Source: CAWKZT01 sp963854565
Lineage (GTDB): Bacteria > Actinomycetota > Acidimicrobiia > Acidimicrobiales > JAHEJN01
Direction: 5' to 3'
Assembly: GCA_963854565.1 (NCBI GenBank)
Contig: CAWKZT010000109.1
Coordinates: 1 to 6,067, forward strand
DNA length: 6,067 nt
Shown: in pieces, positions 5,691-6,067 of the stretch
How the letters are laid out: every line of letters begins with the position of its first letter
Numbering within the stretch: the first letter of the stretch is position 1
The notes under the pieces: model-generated
What the model was told of the DNA's origin: nothing
The model's input: the letters and a program-made list of their open reading frames with translations, nothing else
Databases searched by the model: none
Translations under genes and position numbers: made by a program

Positions 5691-6067
5691 ATGCGACTTC
5701 TCAGCTATTCGATCGACGGCAAAGCCTCGTTTGGTATCGCGTCGAAGACCGGCGTAATCGATCTCGCCAACAAACTCACCGATGTCCGCGACCTAAGTGA
5801 TCTCATTGAGAAGGACGCACTCAGTGCCGCGGCGTTGTTCCTCACTGCCGACGACGATCACTCCTACGACGACATCATCTTCGAACGCACCATTCCCCGC
5901 CCGGGCAAAATCTATTGCATCGGTGTCAACTACGGCGGGCGCAACGCCGAATACAAGGACGATTCAGTTGAGGCACCCAAACCCAGTGTGTTTGTAAGGT
6001 TTCCTGCTTCACTTACCGGTCATGGTCAGTCGCTGATCCGTCCCCCGGAGAGCCCACAACTCGATTA
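5691..6067 (+). CDS. Fumarylacetoacetate hydrolase family protein, N-terminal part; possible HpaG-type enzyme
   Basis: I translated this by hand: the frame is open from ATG 5691 to the right edge, 125 complete codons and no stop. The first 70 residues (MRLLSYSIDGKASFGIA...) form the variable N-terminal region; then the FAH catalytic domain starts with PRPGKIYCIGVNYGGRNAEY (69-88) and continues PKPSVFVRFPASLTGHGQ (97-114) and IRPPESPQLD (116-125). The window ends at the point where the family normally shows YEGE and further acidic metal ligands, so the active site is not visible. FAH-family enzymes cleave, decarboxylate or isomerise oxo-acids of aromatic catabolism. Divergence from hpaE-hpaH suggests the HpaG role (5-oxopent-3-ene-1,2,5-tricarboxylate decarboxylase and isomerase), but acylpyruvate hydrolases share these motifs, so no symbol is given. 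No strong Shine-Dalgarno precedes the ATG. Family assignment is firm; substrate is inference. Confidence 0.85.
   Translation, partial: MRLLSYSIDGKASFGIASKTGVIDLANKLTDVRDLSDLIEKDALSAAALFLTADDDHSYDDIIFERTIPRPGKIYCIGVNYGGRNAEYKDDSVEAPKPSVFVRFPASLTGHGQSLIRPPESPQLD

Noticed and set aside
5077..5757. 226-codon plus-strand open frame opposite the start of hpaE
   Set aside because: It lies almost wholly antisense to hpaE, has arginine/serine-rich composition with no recognisable motif, and overlaps the divergent promoter and the FAH-family start. It is a shadow of a GC-rich gene.

Overview
The window reads as a piece of chromosome from a moderately GC-rich bacterium, most likely an actinomycete (Actinomycetota). 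The case rests on aroB directly upstream of efp, which recalls the actinobacterial aro-efp cluster, and on an EF-P whose tip loop reads PGKGP, the form typical of Actinobacteria. The genus cannot be named from this sequence. Genes are densely packed; the longest gap is 137 bp and no stretch over 300 bases lacks a gene.

Layout, right to left along the minus strand: hpaE (start 5553), hpaH (start 4024, sharing one base with hpaE), a GabD-type succinate-semialdehyde dehydrogenase (start best placed at 3137), then aroB (start 1617) and the 5' 174 codons of efp (start 522, running off the left edge). On the plus strand, the first 125 codons of a fumarylacetoacetate hydrolase (FAH) family gene start at 5691 and run off the right edge. 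This gene diverges from hpaE across a 137-bp region that holds a perfect 8-bp inverted repeat.

The right-hand four genes fit lower steps of homoprotocatechuate (3,4-dihydroxyphenylacetate) meta-cleavage. HpaE oxidises the ring-cleavage semialdehyde. An FAH-family enzyme could supply the decarboxylase/isomerase (HpaG) step. HpaH hydrates the oxo-heptenedioate. After the HpaI aldolase step, which is not encoded here, succinate semialdehyde would be oxidised to succinate by the dehydrogenase encoded next to hpaH. HpaD, HpaF and HpaI are not in view. The left-hand part is biosynthetic and housekeeping: the second shikimate-pathway enzyme and a translation factor.

I see no RNA gene, mobile element, CRISPR array or defence system. 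The most interesting non-coding signals are the inverted repeat in the divergent promoter (5602-5631), a 10-bp-stem hairpin between aroB and efp (546-568), a triplicated 8-mer running into the ribosome binding site of the dehydrogenase (3145-3168), and a G-rich aroB leader. I find no convincing evidence of a wholly new system.
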